Positions 39,747 through 49,441 of a DNA stretch of 64,000 nt are shown here, in pieces. The number at the start of each line of letters is the position of its first letter. Within the stretch, counting starts at the first letter, position 1. The DNA comes from Rhynchopus sp. YZ270_cl-10 (lineage: Eukaryota > Euglenozoa > Diplonemea > Diplonemida > Diplonemidae). The translations under genes were made by a program, and so were the position numbers. Under the pieces are notes generated by a model that saw only the letters and a list, made by a program, of their open reading frames with translations, was not told the DNA's origin and did no database searches. The stretch covers positions 806,001 to 870,000 of the forward strand of contig OZ037838.1 in assembly GCA_964035575.1 (NCBI GenBank), in the 5' to 3' direction.

Positions 39747-41045
39747 ATGTCAAACCCCGGAACACCACGTTCAGTGAGGACACCACCTCGAACACCTCTG
39801 AGTGGTGCCTCTGCCGCAATGCGTGTTACAGAGTTGGTGGAGGCAGGGGCGACGGCGAAAGACGCGGAGCGTGTTCTGATGGGGCAGACGGCGCTTGCGG
39901 AGATATGCTTGACACGCGAAGAGGTGGAGGCTGTGGCTGCAGAAGCGTGGCTGGAAGTGGGGAGCGCAGTGACGTGCAGTACGCTGGCTGCGCGCGGACG
40001 AGAGAGGATGGGATTCCACATTGTGGATGTGCGTGAGACGGGTCGTGTACCCGAGGTGCCACTTCGCAGAGAGTATGAGCAGCACCACGACCACGGAGCG
40101 GTGCGTCGTGCCCTCCGCCTAGCACCACGTGAACAGCATACGCGCTTTGAGCATACGCTCCGCATGCTGCACACCCCGCAGCGTGCCCAGCGCTGGCGTG
40201 CGCACCACCGCCACACCCCATCTGCCACCCTCCGCAAGCCGCCCAAGACCCTCTTCTACGTCTCGCTTGCGAACATCCCCCTCACAGCAGCGCGCACCTT
40301 GCTCCTCGCAGAGGGGGTGGCGGCGTGCCCCTTTCTGGGCTTCCTGTCGCTGGCAGGGTGCGGCATTGGGGAAGGGGAGGGGTTCGCGCCACTGTGCGAC
40401 GTGCTTGCGCAGCATAAAAGCATCGCAAGGCTGGATGTGTCTGGGAACAGATTGCGTGCTTCTGGTGCGGAGACGGTGTCGCGTGTGGTGCGTGCCGTGG
40501 CGCTGACGCATCTGGATGTTAGTCTGAATGGAATTGGCGATGTGGGTGTGGGTGCGCTGTGCACAGCTGTGCTAGGGTGTGCAGGGTCGGTGTTGTGTTC
40601 GTTGAACCTATCTTGCAATGCGATTGGTGCGAAGGGGGGGTGGCATTTGTCACGCCTAGTGCGCGACCACGCACCGCTACGCACGCTGCTCTGCTGGAGG
40701 AACAACCTTGCCGTCCGTCCACGCCGTCTGGCGCACTCAGGGGCGCGCTATCTCTTTGAGACCGTGCCCGGTTCAGCCCTGCAGGAGCTCAACCTCGCAC
40801 ACAACAGCATCACGCAGGAGGACGTCTCGCTTCTTCTCGACGCCTTCCGTGCGCACCGTACGCAGCACGGCCACAGCAGCACCGGTCGCTGCCACGTAGT
40901 CCTAAGCGGCGGGAACAGCCTCCCACAAACACAGCTTGCGGAGCTCGCACAGTACTGCACACCGATCGCCCCAGCAGCAGATACAGCGCTTATCAGCAGA
41001 CTGCACGCTGCAGGGACGTTCTGGTGTGAAGAGGAGTGTGGGTAA
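39747..41045 (+). CDS. Leucine-rich repeat protein (RI-like)
   Basis: This 432-residue protein starts at MSNPGTPRSV, directly after a pyrimidine tract; the open frame upstream is leader. The N-terminus has a Thr-Pro-rich segment (RTPPRTPLSG), a possible kinase target. Residues about 168-400 carry ribonuclease-inhibitor-type LRRs. The units are FLSLAGCGIGEGEGFAPLCD (199-218), ARLDVSGNRLRASGAETVSR, THLDVSLNGIGDVGVGALC, CSLNLSCNAIGAKGGWHLSR, LRTLLCWRNNL and ELNLAHNSITQEDVSLLLDA. There is no signal peptide or transmembrane span, so it is likely an intracellular protein-binding scaffold. Helices at 27-75 are of unknown type. Single copy here; codon use is GC-rich like the array. Confidence 0.88.
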   Translation: MSNPGTPRSVRTPPRTPLSGASAAMRVTELVEAGATAKDAERVLMGQTALAEICLTREEVEAVAAEAWLEVGSAVTCSTLAARGRERMGFHIVDVRETGRVPEVPLRREYEQHHDHGAVRRALRLAPREQHTRFEHTLRMLHTPQRAQRWRAHHRHTPSATLRKPPKTLFYVSLANIPLTAARTLLLAEGVAACPFLGFLSLAGCGIGEGEGFAPLCDVLAQHKSIARLDVSGNRLRASGAETVSRVVRAVALTHLDVSLNGIGDVGVGALCTAVLGCAGSVLCSLNLSCNAIGAKGGWHLSRLVRDHAPLRTLLCWRNNLAVRPRRLAHSGARYLFETVPGSALQELNLAHNSITQEDVSLLLDAFRAHRTQHGHSSTGRCHVVLSGGNSLPQTQLAELAQYCTPIAPAADTALISRLHAAGTFWCEEECG

Positions 41046-41469
41046 TGGGTAGGGAAGTGCAAAAAGAGGAGCGAGGGAGGGGGAGGGCATTTAGTGGTGT
41101 GTGGAGTCTGGTAGCATGCGGCCGTTCCCATCGGTGTGTGCTGTTTCGCTGAAGCACGGCAAGTGCATTGTGTACTGTGTCGGTATGATGGAGTGACTAT
41201 GTCCTGTGTGTGCTGACGGATGCAGCCGGCTGCTCATTGGCGATATCATATTCACATATGGTGTTTGTGTGTCCCAATGGTAGCGTTGTCACGTTCGTCT
41301 GTTGCACACAAGGAAGAAGAAAAATTCCAGATGCCATTGACGTTTGTTTCTCAAGAGTTTGTGTGTTGTTTTGCTCTTGTGGGTTGCTGTTTAACGGAAA
41401 CACAAATCAGCCGACAAGCGGTTATGTGGGGATCTCCCCCGTTCGCACTACAGTATGGGCCAGCCACGA
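41046..41469. other. Intergenic
   Basis: No gene is supported. The stretch near 41281-41400 is related to 57498-57615 (GTTGTCACGTTCGTCTGTTG, then TTGTGGGTTGCTGTT), another dispersed repeat pair. Confidence 0.5.
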
Positions 41470-41629
41470 GGTTTCTTTTCACGTCGCCTGTGTGTTTGCA
41501 GGGTATCTTCACATCGCTTGTTTTGTCAGAGTTTGTTGAAACACGTATTTAACCCACCAACCTTCTTATTTGTCGTTGCGAAGTGACACCACCAACCATC
41601 ACATCAAACACAACAGAGCCCTTAACAAT
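41470..41629 (+). promoter_or_regulatory. Type III leader of copy 11
   Basis: GGTTTCTTTTCACGTCGCCT, then TGTGTTTGCAG with AG at 41500-41501, then exactly 128 nt to the ATG. Confidence 0.6.
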
Positions 41630-42760
41630 ATGATGGATGTGACCTTTGTGCTGGAAGAGTCAGGCGTGACTGCGACAGTGGAGGTGCCGTGCGAGGCGGA
41701 CGTTGCAGCGGCAAAGGAGGTTGCGTGCACGGCGCTTGCTGTCTCGCCTGCGTCTGTCGAGATGCGCATCGGCACGCAGGTGCTGGAGGGGACGTGCCGT
41801 CTGCAGGACACTGCGTTTGGTGCAAGGGTGCAGGTTGTGCTTGCCCGCCCTCGCTTTGCCGACATCAAGTGTCCTGCTGAGTATAGTGGGTTTGCAGAAT
41901 ACTTATCACTGTCGCGTTGTGGAACGCTCTGCGTTTTTTCGGACTTGACTGGGGAGTTAGGTGGCTTCGACACAGAAACATTCGACACCGTCTTCTCGTT
42001 TGTAATATATAATGGTGTGTGCGGTCCGCCTGCCATCTCGCAGTGCAAGACACGCTGCTACCTGGCGTGTTGGGATTGCCTTGTCGAGGTTGCGCTTCCG
42101 GGTGGGGAGGTGCTCCGCAAAGTCGACGGCTACTCGTACGCAGTGTTCGCGTGTGGCAGTGTTGTTATCTCCCAGGGCACAGGCGGCGTCTCTGTGTATG
42201 ACGAAGACCTGACGTTGCTCCGCTCTCTCTCGCACGAAGGCTGCACCTGTGTGTCGGTGTCGGACTGTGGTGGGTGGGTGATCACCTCCTCCTACAGTGA
42301 GCATAACGCACGTCTGTGGGATGTGAACACAGGTGAAGCTGTGGCATGTGTGCCCGTGTCAGGGGTCAATGTGGCGCTTTCACGGTCTGTCTCGGTCTTT
42401 GCTGTGGCAGGGAACAACACCGTGCACCTCTATGATTGGAGTGGTGCGGCTCTTCGCAGTTTTGATGTGGGTGGGGATATTGAGAGCATGCAGTTCACCC
42501 CGTGTGGGAAGTACCTTGTGGTAATGATGCGTGTTGCGGACTGCATACATGATACAGATGATGAAGAATATGATGGTTACAATGTACACCTGCACCAGTT
42601 CGATGTGGCAACCATGTCCTGTGTGCATGTGATACCGCTAACCTATGGGAAATTTGCGATATCACCATGTTCACGTGTCGTTGTGTTACGGTATGAGGAC
42701 GAAAGCGGTACAACAAGCGGCATTATAACAAGGCATCTGTACCCACACAACAGTGAGTGA
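41630..42760 (+). CDS. Ubl-WD40 array copy 11
   Basis: This 376-residue protein starts with ATGATG. The Ubl ends GARVQVVLARPRF, with a private Arg. It is a clear mosaic. EYSGFAEYLSLSRCGTLCV is shared with copy 6. FSDLTGELGGFDTETFDTVF is shared with broken copy 14. The end (HQFDVATM, then VIPLTYG, then RYEDESGTTSGI) is shared with copy 8. Private parts are FVIYNGVCGPPAIS and, in blade 5, ALSRSVSVFAVAGNN. The acidic insert is DTDDEEYDGYN. Type III leader, beta 3' flank. Confidence 0.88.
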   Translation: MMDVTFVLEESGVTATVEVPCEADVAAAKEVACTALAVSPASVEMRIGTQVLEGTCRLQDTAFGARVQVVLARPRFADIKCPAEYSGFAEYLSLSRCGTLCVFSDLTGELGGFDTETFDTVFSFVIYNGVCGPPAISQCKTRCYLACWDCLVEVALPGGEVLRKVDGYSYAVFACGSVVISQGTGGVSVYDEDLTLLRSLSHEGCTCVSVSDCGGWVITSSYSEHNARLWDVNTGEAVACVPVSGVNVALSRSVSVFAVAGNNTVHLYDWSGAALRSFDVGGDIESMQFTPCGKYLVVMMRVADCIHDTDDEEYDGYNVHLHQFDVATMSCVHVIPLTYGKFAISPCSRVVVLRYEDESGTTSGIITRHLYPHNSE

Positions 42761-43090
42761 TGTTTCGCGAGGGGTGGGAGGGTGGTGACTGTATTCTGAC
42801 AGAAGGGGACAGTGCAAGTGTCTGCAGAGGGTATACCATCAACTGCTTAGGCCACACCGTCAATCTAGCTCAAGCGGACGGCTTTTCACACATAACACAC
42901 AAAGACTTCGTTGTTGTGATTCTTTTCATATTGGTATCGTTTCTTGTTGACTCTTTATTTGTGAAGATGTGCGTGCACGAGAGTCATATTCATGTTTCAG
43001 GTTTTATTTGCTTACTTTTCCATGAGGTTACAATCCGTTTAACGGAAACACAAACGGTGACAATCGGTTGTATATCTTCCCCGTTCACAC
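42761..43090 (+). repeat. Beta-type 3' flank, short copy
   Basis: Same type as at 34306-34629, running to AACGGAAACACAAA before the next type III leader. Confidence 0.8.
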
Positions 43091-43099
43091 AGTACGGGC

Positions 43100-43268
43100 G
43101 AGCAATGAGGTTTATTTTCACATCTCCTGTGTGTTTGCAGGGTATCTTCAAATTGCTTGCTTTGTCAGAGTTTGTTGAAACACGTATTTAACCCACCAAC
43201 CTTCTTATTTGTCGTTGCGAAGTGACACCACCAACCATCACATCAAACACAACAGAGCCCTTAACAAT
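43100..43268 (+). promoter_or_regulatory. Type III leader of copy 12
   Basis: ACATCTCCTGTGTGTTTGCAG with AG at 43139-43140, 128 nt before the ATG. Confidence 0.6.
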
Positions 43269-44372
43269 ATGATGGATGTGACCTTTGTGCTGGAAGAGTC
43301 AGGCGTGACTGCGACAGTGGAGGTGCCGTGCGAGGCGGACGTTGCAGCGGCAAAGGAGGTTGCGTGCACGGCGCTTGCTGTCTCGCCTGCGTCTGTCGAG
43401 ATGCGCATCGGCACGCAGGTGCTGGAGGGGACGTGCCGTCTGCAGGACACTGCGTTTGATGCAGGGGTGCAGGTTGTGCTTGCCCGCCGCTTTGCTGACA
43501 TCAAGTGTCCTGCTGAGTACAGTATCCAGGGCATTGTTCAAAGTTTCTCACTGTCGCGTTGTGGCACGCTCTGCCTCATCGTGACTGAAGATGTGGGTAT
43601 TGCTGGCGTCGGATTCGATACAGTAACCTTCAACACCGCCTTCTCGTTTAAACCTGTTTGCCTCACAGCACCGCCCATCTCACGGTGCAAGACACGCTGC
43701 TACCTCGCGTCTGGGGGTGATGTACGCATGGTTGCGCTTCCGGGTGGGGAGGTACTTCGCAAAGTTACAGGACGCTCGACAACAGTGTTCGCGTGTGGTG
43801 GTGTTATTCTCTCCCAAGGCACAGACGGCGTCTCTGTGTATGACGAAGACCTGACGTTGCTCCGCTCTCTCTCACACAAGGGGTGCAGTAGGGTGGCAGC
43901 GTCGGACTGTGGTGGGTGGGTGATCAGCTACTCCTGGGTGGAGAAGAAGGCACGTCTGTGGGATGTGAACACAGGTGAAGCTGTGGCATGTGTGGAAAGC
44001 ATGCCTCCCACGGCGTGGGAGGTAAGGCTAGCGCTCTCGCGGCCTGCCTCTGTCTTTGCTGTGGGTTGCTCTCAAGAAGTGCAGCTCTATGACTGGAGTG
44101 GTGTGGCTCTTGGCAGCATTAAAAAGGAGGATTACCATGTCTATGGCGTGCAGTTCACTCCCTGTGGGAAGTATGTCGTCGTTAATTTTACGTGTGCATC
44201 AAGGCGTGAGGACCCTGCACTCCTGCACCAGTACGATATGTCTACCATGTCCTGTGTGCGTGTTATACCAAAATGCTGCGGTGAGTTTGCGATATCACCG
44301 TGTTCGCGTGTGGTTATGTTTGAGTCAGCAGAAAGTGCCTTCCTTGTGACAAGGCATCTGTACCCCTACTGA
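43269..44372 (+). CDS. Ubl-WD40 array copy 12, most divergent
   Basis: This 367-residue protein starts with ATGATG. The Ubl is standard, yet the propeller has drifted most. Examples are FSLSRCGTLCLIVTEDVGIA, FSFKPVCLTAPPISRCKTRC, YLASGGDVRMVALPGGEV, VACVESMPPTAWEVRLALSR and SIKKEDYHVYGVQFTP. The blade 6 insert is not acidic (TCASRREDPALL). The C-terminus is HLYPY, lacking HNSE. The 3' flank is neither alpha nor beta. A normal Ubl joined to an old propeller supports homogenisation of the 5' part by conversion. Confidence 0.87.
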   Translation: MMDVTFVLEESGVTATVEVPCEADVAAAKEVACTALAVSPASVEMRIGTQVLEGTCRLQDTAFDAGVQVVLARRFADIKCPAEYSIQGIVQSFSLSRCGTLCLIVTEDVGIAGVGFDTVTFNTAFSFKPVCLTAPPISRCKTRCYLASGGDVRMVALPGGEVLRKVTGRSTTVFACGGVILSQGTDGVSVYDEDLTLLRSLSHKGCSRVAASDCGGWVISYSWVEKKARLWDVNTGEAVACVESMPPTAWEVRLALSRPASVFAVGCSQEVQLYDWSGVALGSIKKEDYHVYGVQFTPCGKYVVVNFTCASRREDPALLHQYDMSTMSCVRVIPKCCGEFAISPCSRVVMFESAESAFLVTRHLYPY

Positions 44373-44519
44373 GTACTGCGGTGTGTTGCTATCGTGCGTT
44401 GCATCAGTATTTGCGTTGCACCCTCGACCTACTAGCTTGTGAGGAAATATATTGAGACATTTTGTGGATAACGACCACACCACCCTTTACCTCTTTTTCA
44501 CTTGTGCCTTGTTAAAACA

Positions 44520-44624
44520 CTCTTCTGTTGGTGCGAACCACCGACACAATAAAAATATCGCAAACACAAACAACCCACACCTCATCTCCTCCCAACAGAG
44601 GTGGAACAAGAAGAAGACAAAACA
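44520..44624 (+). promoter_or_regulatory. Leader of broken copy 13
   Basis: Related to type I in layout (pyrimidine tract CACACCTCATCTCCTCCCAACAG, then a purine stretch) but diverged over most of its length. AG lies about 25 nt before the ATG. Nothing gene-like is seen at 44373-44519. Confidence 0.45.
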
Positions 44625-46696
44625 ATGGATGTGACCTTTGTGCTGGAAGAGTCAGGCGTGACTGCGACAGTGGAGGTGCCGTGCGAGGCGGACGTTGCAG
44701 CGGCAAAGGAGGTTGCGTGCACGGCGCTTGCTGTCTCGCCTGCGTCTGTCGAGATGCGCATCGTCACGCAGGTGCTGGAGGGGACGTGCCGTCTGCAGGA
44801 CACTGCGTTTTGTGCAGGGGTGCAGATCGTGCTTGCCCGCCCTCGCTTTGCCGACATCAAGTGTCCTGCTGAGTACACTGCACAGATGTGATGATCTTAT
44901 CGCTGTCGCATTGTGGAACACTCTGCATCTATTATGACTGGAGTGGGCATGTTGGCGGCTTCGACACAGAAACCTTTGACACTGTCTTCTCGTTCGAAGT
45001 GGACAATGAGGTGCACGGTGCGCCTGCCATCTCGCAGTGCAAGACACGCTGCTACCTGGCGTGTTGGAGTAAAGGCCTTCTCGAGGTTGCGCTTCCGGGT
45101 GGGGAGGTGCTCCGCAAAGTCGATGGCACTCCGCACGCAGTGTTCGCGTGTGGCGGTGTTATTCTCTCCCAAGGCACAGACGGCGTCTCTGTGTATGACG
45201 ATGACCTGACGTTGCTCCGCTCTCTCTCGCACAAGCAGTGCAGGAAGATGGCAGTGTCGGACTGTGGTGGGTGGGTGATCACCTCCTCCGAAGGGAAAGA
45301 GGCACGTCTGTGGGATGTGAACACAGGTGAAGTTGTGGCATGTGTGCCTGCGGAGGGGTGGTGCGCAGTAGTGGCACTTTGCAGACTATTGTGCAGCGAA
45401 GCTTTCACGGTCTGCTTCTGTCTTTGCTGTGGTCTTTGCTGAGGCGGGGAACAACAACGTGCACCTCTATGATTGGAGTGGTGCGGCTCTTCGCAGTGTT
45501 GATGTGGGTGGGATTGTCGAGAGCATGCAGTTCACCCCATGTGGGAAGTACTTTGTAGCCAAGCTGCATGTTCCGGAATGCATATGGGTCGATGCGTAAA
45601 ACCCCCCCTCCCCGGGTTTTGGGGCTGTAAGTGAAATTAAGGCAAAATATTACACCAACAATACATTTTTTTATTGCACAACGGGGCACTTTTATTTCAC
45701 AACCCGGGGGTCTGCTAAACGCTTAGTTCTCAAGGCTTACGTTCATCGTATCAACTTCCCTTTGGTGTTGGGGTTATCTTCATTCAAATTTTTCTCTTTT
45801 CGAAATATCTTTATCTCCTGTATCACAACCTTGCAGAGTTGCTGATGTCCGACCTAAACACCATTGAGGCAGATGGAGTGGCCACTCCACAGGCAGCACT
45901 GTTCCCGTAGGTGGGCACACCCCACCCCCACCAGCCGCATCCGCATCCATCTAAGGTGAAACACGTGAAAAAATCCCTCAGATGGTCAAAATACCCAAAT
46001 TTTGCGTTTTTTTGCATTTTTCGGTACCCCAAGACCCCACCCAGGAGTCGAAATTTTCCGGGGAAAAAATTTTTTTTTTCCCCGATTTTTCGGATTTTTG
46101 CTAAGGCGCTGGCCCATACAAACCGGTTTTTTGTACAGAAAATGACCGGGGAATAAATATGTGATGCTCAAAACATCAAAATTCTTGCTTTATTTGCATT
46201 TTTGGGTCCATCTGAGCCCAAAAAAAAATTTTTTTTTCGGCTGAAAATTTTGTCTTTGCGAAAAAAAAAAAAAAAATCGAGCAGTGAAATAAAGAGTGAA
46301 ATAAAGAGTGAAATAAAGAAATAAAGCCTTTTTTATTTCACTGCCGTTTTTATTTTTCTACAGGAATTTGTTAGGGGAGTGAAATTAAAGTGCCCCGACG
46401 TGCAATAAAAAAAAATCAAAAATCGTAGTGAAATTTAGGGGAGGGGGGGTTTTACGCATTCACCCATATATGATACAGATGATGACGAAGAAATGATTGC
46501 TAGTGGCTACAATGTGCAACTCCACCAGTATGATGTGGCGACCATGTCTTGTGTGCGTGTGATCCCGCAAAGCTCAGATGGGACATTTACGATATCACCA
46601 TGTTCGCGTGTGATTGTGTTAGTAGGGGATGAGGACGAAAGCGGTACAACAAGCGGCATTGTAACAAGGCATCTGTACCCACACAACAGTGAGTGA
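44625..46696 (+). pseudogene. Ubl-WD40 array copy 13, broken and transposon-split
   Basis: Starts at a single ATG with a normal Ubl (private changes: RIVTQVLEG and FCAGVQIV). The frame is lost near 44880 just after the Ubl; the blade frame resumes at about 44888 and is lost again near 45370-45440 in blade 5. Blade 6 is split by an 880-bp DNA element at 45586-46465. The rest (YDTDDDEEMIASGYN onward to HLYPHNSE) is intact downstream. Over its surviving parts it is closest to copy 5. Several breaks plus an insertion mark it as the oldest pseudogene of the array. Beta 3' flank. Confidence 0.85.
45586..46465. mobile_element. Non-autonomous TIR element, ATAT target duplication
   Basis: The ends are GGGTCGATGCGTAAAACCCC and GGGTGAATGCGTAAAACCCC (reverse complement of the right end), matching over 28 bp with two differences. 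ATAT flanks both sides (45582-45585 and 46466-46469). Copy 5 shows the uninterrupted GCATATATGAT site. Subterminal inverted blocks share TTATTGCAC and CGGGGCACTTT with TTTCAC. Near 46287-46325 GAGTGAAATAAA repeats three times. There is no transposase frame, so it is a passenger element that landed in an already related gene copy. Confidence 0.82.
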
Positions 46697-47339
46697 TGTT
46701 TCGCGAGGGGTGGGAGGGTGGTGACTGTATTCTGACAGAAGGGGACAGTGCAAGTGTCTGCAGAGGGTATACCATCAACTGCATAGGCCACACCGTCAAT
46801 CTAGCTCAAGCGGACCGCTTTTCACACATAACACACAAAGACTTCGTTGTGTATTTTTTTTCATATTGGTATCGTTTCTTGTTGACTCTTTATTTGTGAA
46901 GATGTGCGTGCACGAGAGTCATATTCATGTTTCAGGTTTTATTTGCTTACTTTTCCATGAGGATCCAATCCGTTAAACGGAAACACAACCAGCGGTTGTG
47001 TGGTTTATGATCGTACTCTTAACGTTCAAAAGAAATCAAACAAAATCAAAAGGGGAGAAAATGTGGGAGGAATCTGTTTTCAATTGGCACTGTTAGTGCG
47101 GAAGGTACGTGCGGGGAGGGACGAGAGTGGGGAACGGGAAAAGGCGAAACTGTTTTTTTCCCTGCTGAATATGGTGATTGTTTGTTTCTCCCCAGCCCCA
47201 GTTCCTACCCTGCCAAAGCAGGAGGTAAAAAGAAATAGCATCCCTCCTTTTTTGTTTAGAGTATACTCTCAAACCCCACACAACGCACTTTCAGTGCCTT
47301 ACGGTGCTGCTAAATGTGGTGACCTTCCCCGTTCACACC
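46697..47339 (+). repeat. Beta-type 3' flank, long copy
   Basis: Long form matching 21619-22200 and, without the 65-bp insert, 25352-26060. Confidence 0.8.
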
Positions 47340-47519
47340 ACAGTGAAGGCAAGTCGTGAGGTTTCTTTTCACATCTCGTGTGTGTTTGCAGGGTATCTTC
47401 AAGTTGCTTGTTTGTTCAGAGTTTGTTGAAACACGTATTCAACCCACCAACCTTCTTATTTGTCGTTGCGAAGTGACACCACCAACCATCACATCAAACA
47501 CAACAGACCCCTTAACAAT
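47340..47519 (+). promoter_or_regulatory. Type III leader of broken copy 14
   Basis: AG of TTTGCAG at 47390-47391, 128 nt before the ATG. Confidence 0.6.
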
Positions 47520-48655
47520 ATGATGGATGTGACCTTTGTGCTGGAAGAGTCAGGCGTGACTGCGACAGTGGAGGTGCCGTGCGAGGCGGACGTTGCAGCG
47601 GCAAAGGAGGTTGCGTGCACGGCGCTTGCTGTCTCGCCTGCGTCTGTCGAGATGCGCATCGGCACGCAGGTGCTGGAGGGGACGTGCCGTCTGCAGGACA
47701 CTGCGTTTCGTGCAGGGGTGCAGGTTGTGCTTGCCCGCCGCTTTGCCAACATCAAGTGTCCTGCTGAGTATAGTGAGCAGAATACTTGTCGCTGTCGCGT
47801 TGTGGAACGCTCTGTGTTTTTTCGGACTTGACTGGGGAGTTAGGTGGCTTCGACACAGAAACCTTCGACACTGTCTTCTCGTTTTTATTGGATAATGATG
47901 CGTGCGGTCCGCCTGCCATCTCGCAGTGCAAGACACGCTGCTACCTGCCGTGTTGGAAAGACTTACGCAAGGTTGCGCTTCCGGGTGGGGAGGTGGTCCG
48001 CAAAGTCGAGGGCACCTCAGACTCAGTGTTCGCGTGTGGCGGTGTTGTTGTCTCGAAGGGCAAAGACGGCGTCTCTGTGTATGACAAAGACCTGACGTTG
48101 CTCCGCTCTCTCTCGCACGAAGGGTGCTGGGGTATGGCAGTGTCGGACTGTGGTGGGTGGGTGATCACCTCCTCCTCCATTGAGAACACGCGTCTGTGGG
48201 ATGTGAACACAGGAGAAGCTGTGGCATGTGTGCCTGCGGATGCCACAGACTGGTGTTGCGTGGCGCTTTCACGGTCTGCCTCTGTCTTTGCTGTGGAGGG
48301 CTCTGGCAACGTGCACCTCTTTGATTGGAGTGGTGCGGCTCTTCGCAGTGTTGATGTGGGTGGGGATGTCACGGGCATGCAGTTCACCCCATGTGGGAAG
48401 TACCTTGTGGTCAAGGTGATTGTTGCGGAAGACATATCTGATACATATGATGAAGAATCTGAAGAATATGATGGTTACAATGCACATCTCCACCAGTATG
48501 ATGTGGCAACCATGTCCCGTGTGCATGTGATCCCGCAAACCTGTGGTGGGACATTTGCGATATCACCATGTTCACGTGTGGTTGTGTTAGGGTGTGACGA
48601 AAGTACAACAAGCGGCATCGTAACAAGGCATCTGTACCCACACAACAGTGAGTGA
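47520..48655 (+). pseudogene. Ubl-WD40 array copy 14, frameshifted after Ubl
   Basis: Starts with ATGATG and a normal Ubl (private FRAGVQ and ARRFANIK). At about 47771, where copies 6 and 11 read GTGGGTTTGCAGAATAC, this copy has a net loss of four bases and the frame stops at 47831. The blade frame is otherwise open from 47786 to HLYPHNSE at 48655. It contains FSDLTGELGGFD (as copy 11), FLLDNDACGPPAIS and YLPCWKDLRKVALPGG (as copy 15), and the longest acidic insert (AEDISDTYDEESEEYDGYN). As the rest is intact the lesion looks recent. A downstream start within blade 1 would give a propeller without Ubl, which cannot be excluded. Confidence 0.82.
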
Positions 48656-49260
48656 TGTTTCGCGAGGGGTGTGAGGGTGGTGACTTTTTTCTGACACACG
48701 AGTCATATTCATGTTTCAGGTTTTATTTGCTTACTTTTCCATGAGGATCCAATCCGTTAAACTGAAACACAAACCGGCCGACAAGCGGTTGTGTACCTTC
48801 CCCGTTCACAGTACGGGCAAGCCGCGAGGTTTCTTTTCACATCTCCTGTGTATTTGCAGGGTATCGTCATTGTTTGTATCGTTTTTTGTTGACTCTTTTT
48901 TTGTGAAAGATGTGTTGGACGATCTATGAACCGTGAGAGATGTTTTTACTAGCTCTCAGTAGCGTCTCACAGGTTCTCACTAACTCTCCCTAAGTTATGA
49001 GGTGTCTTTTTTTACTTTGTCGTGTGCCTGTAAGCTCTTGTGTCTCCACAGATGTCCACATTTATTTTTTTTTTGGAGAGTAAAAATTTATTTGGAGACA
49101 TGCCTTTGCCAAAACACATCTCTTTTTGTTGTAAAATAGACAATGTATATTATGTGGTGGTCAAAAATGCAAAGCTCCTTCGCCAATGGATTTATTGGGT
49201 GTGTGTTATACCGGGACAAGTGGTCAGATCACTTAGGTGTTTTCAACCTTCCCCCTTCAC
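48656..49260 (+). repeat. Truncated beta flank and orphan type III leader
   Basis: The beta flank is shortened (internal loss after GTGGTGACTTTTTTCTGACA). An orphan leader core with TATTTGCAGGGTATCG (AG at 48858-48859) lies without a Ubl start downstream. The stretch at 48900-49230 appears unique and holds no supported gene. Confidence 0.6.
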
Positions 49261-49441
49261 CACAGTACGGGCAAGCCGCGAGGTTTCTTTTCACATCTCC
49301 TGTGTATTTGCAGGGTATCTTCAAATTGCTCGCTTGTTCAGAGTTTTTTGAAACACGTAATTAACCCACCAACCTTCTTATTTGTCATTGCGAAGTGACA
49401 CCACCAACCATCACATCAAACACAACAGACCCCTTAACAAT
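49261..49441 (+). promoter_or_regulatory. Type III leader of copy 15
   Basis: TGTGTATTTGCAG with AG at 49312-49313, 128 nt before the ATG. Confidence 0.6.

Noticed and set aside
47786-48655. Copy 14 blade frame as an intact gene lacking Ubl
   Set aside because: The standard start and Ubl are present just upstream in another frame, so a small deletion in a full-length gene is simpler.
20413-49441. N-terminal extension (SLRSDTTNHHIKHNR...) of the type III array genes
   Set aside because: The open frame into the leader has no ATG and starts at TTG; the ATGATG after TTAACAAT is conserved and preferred.
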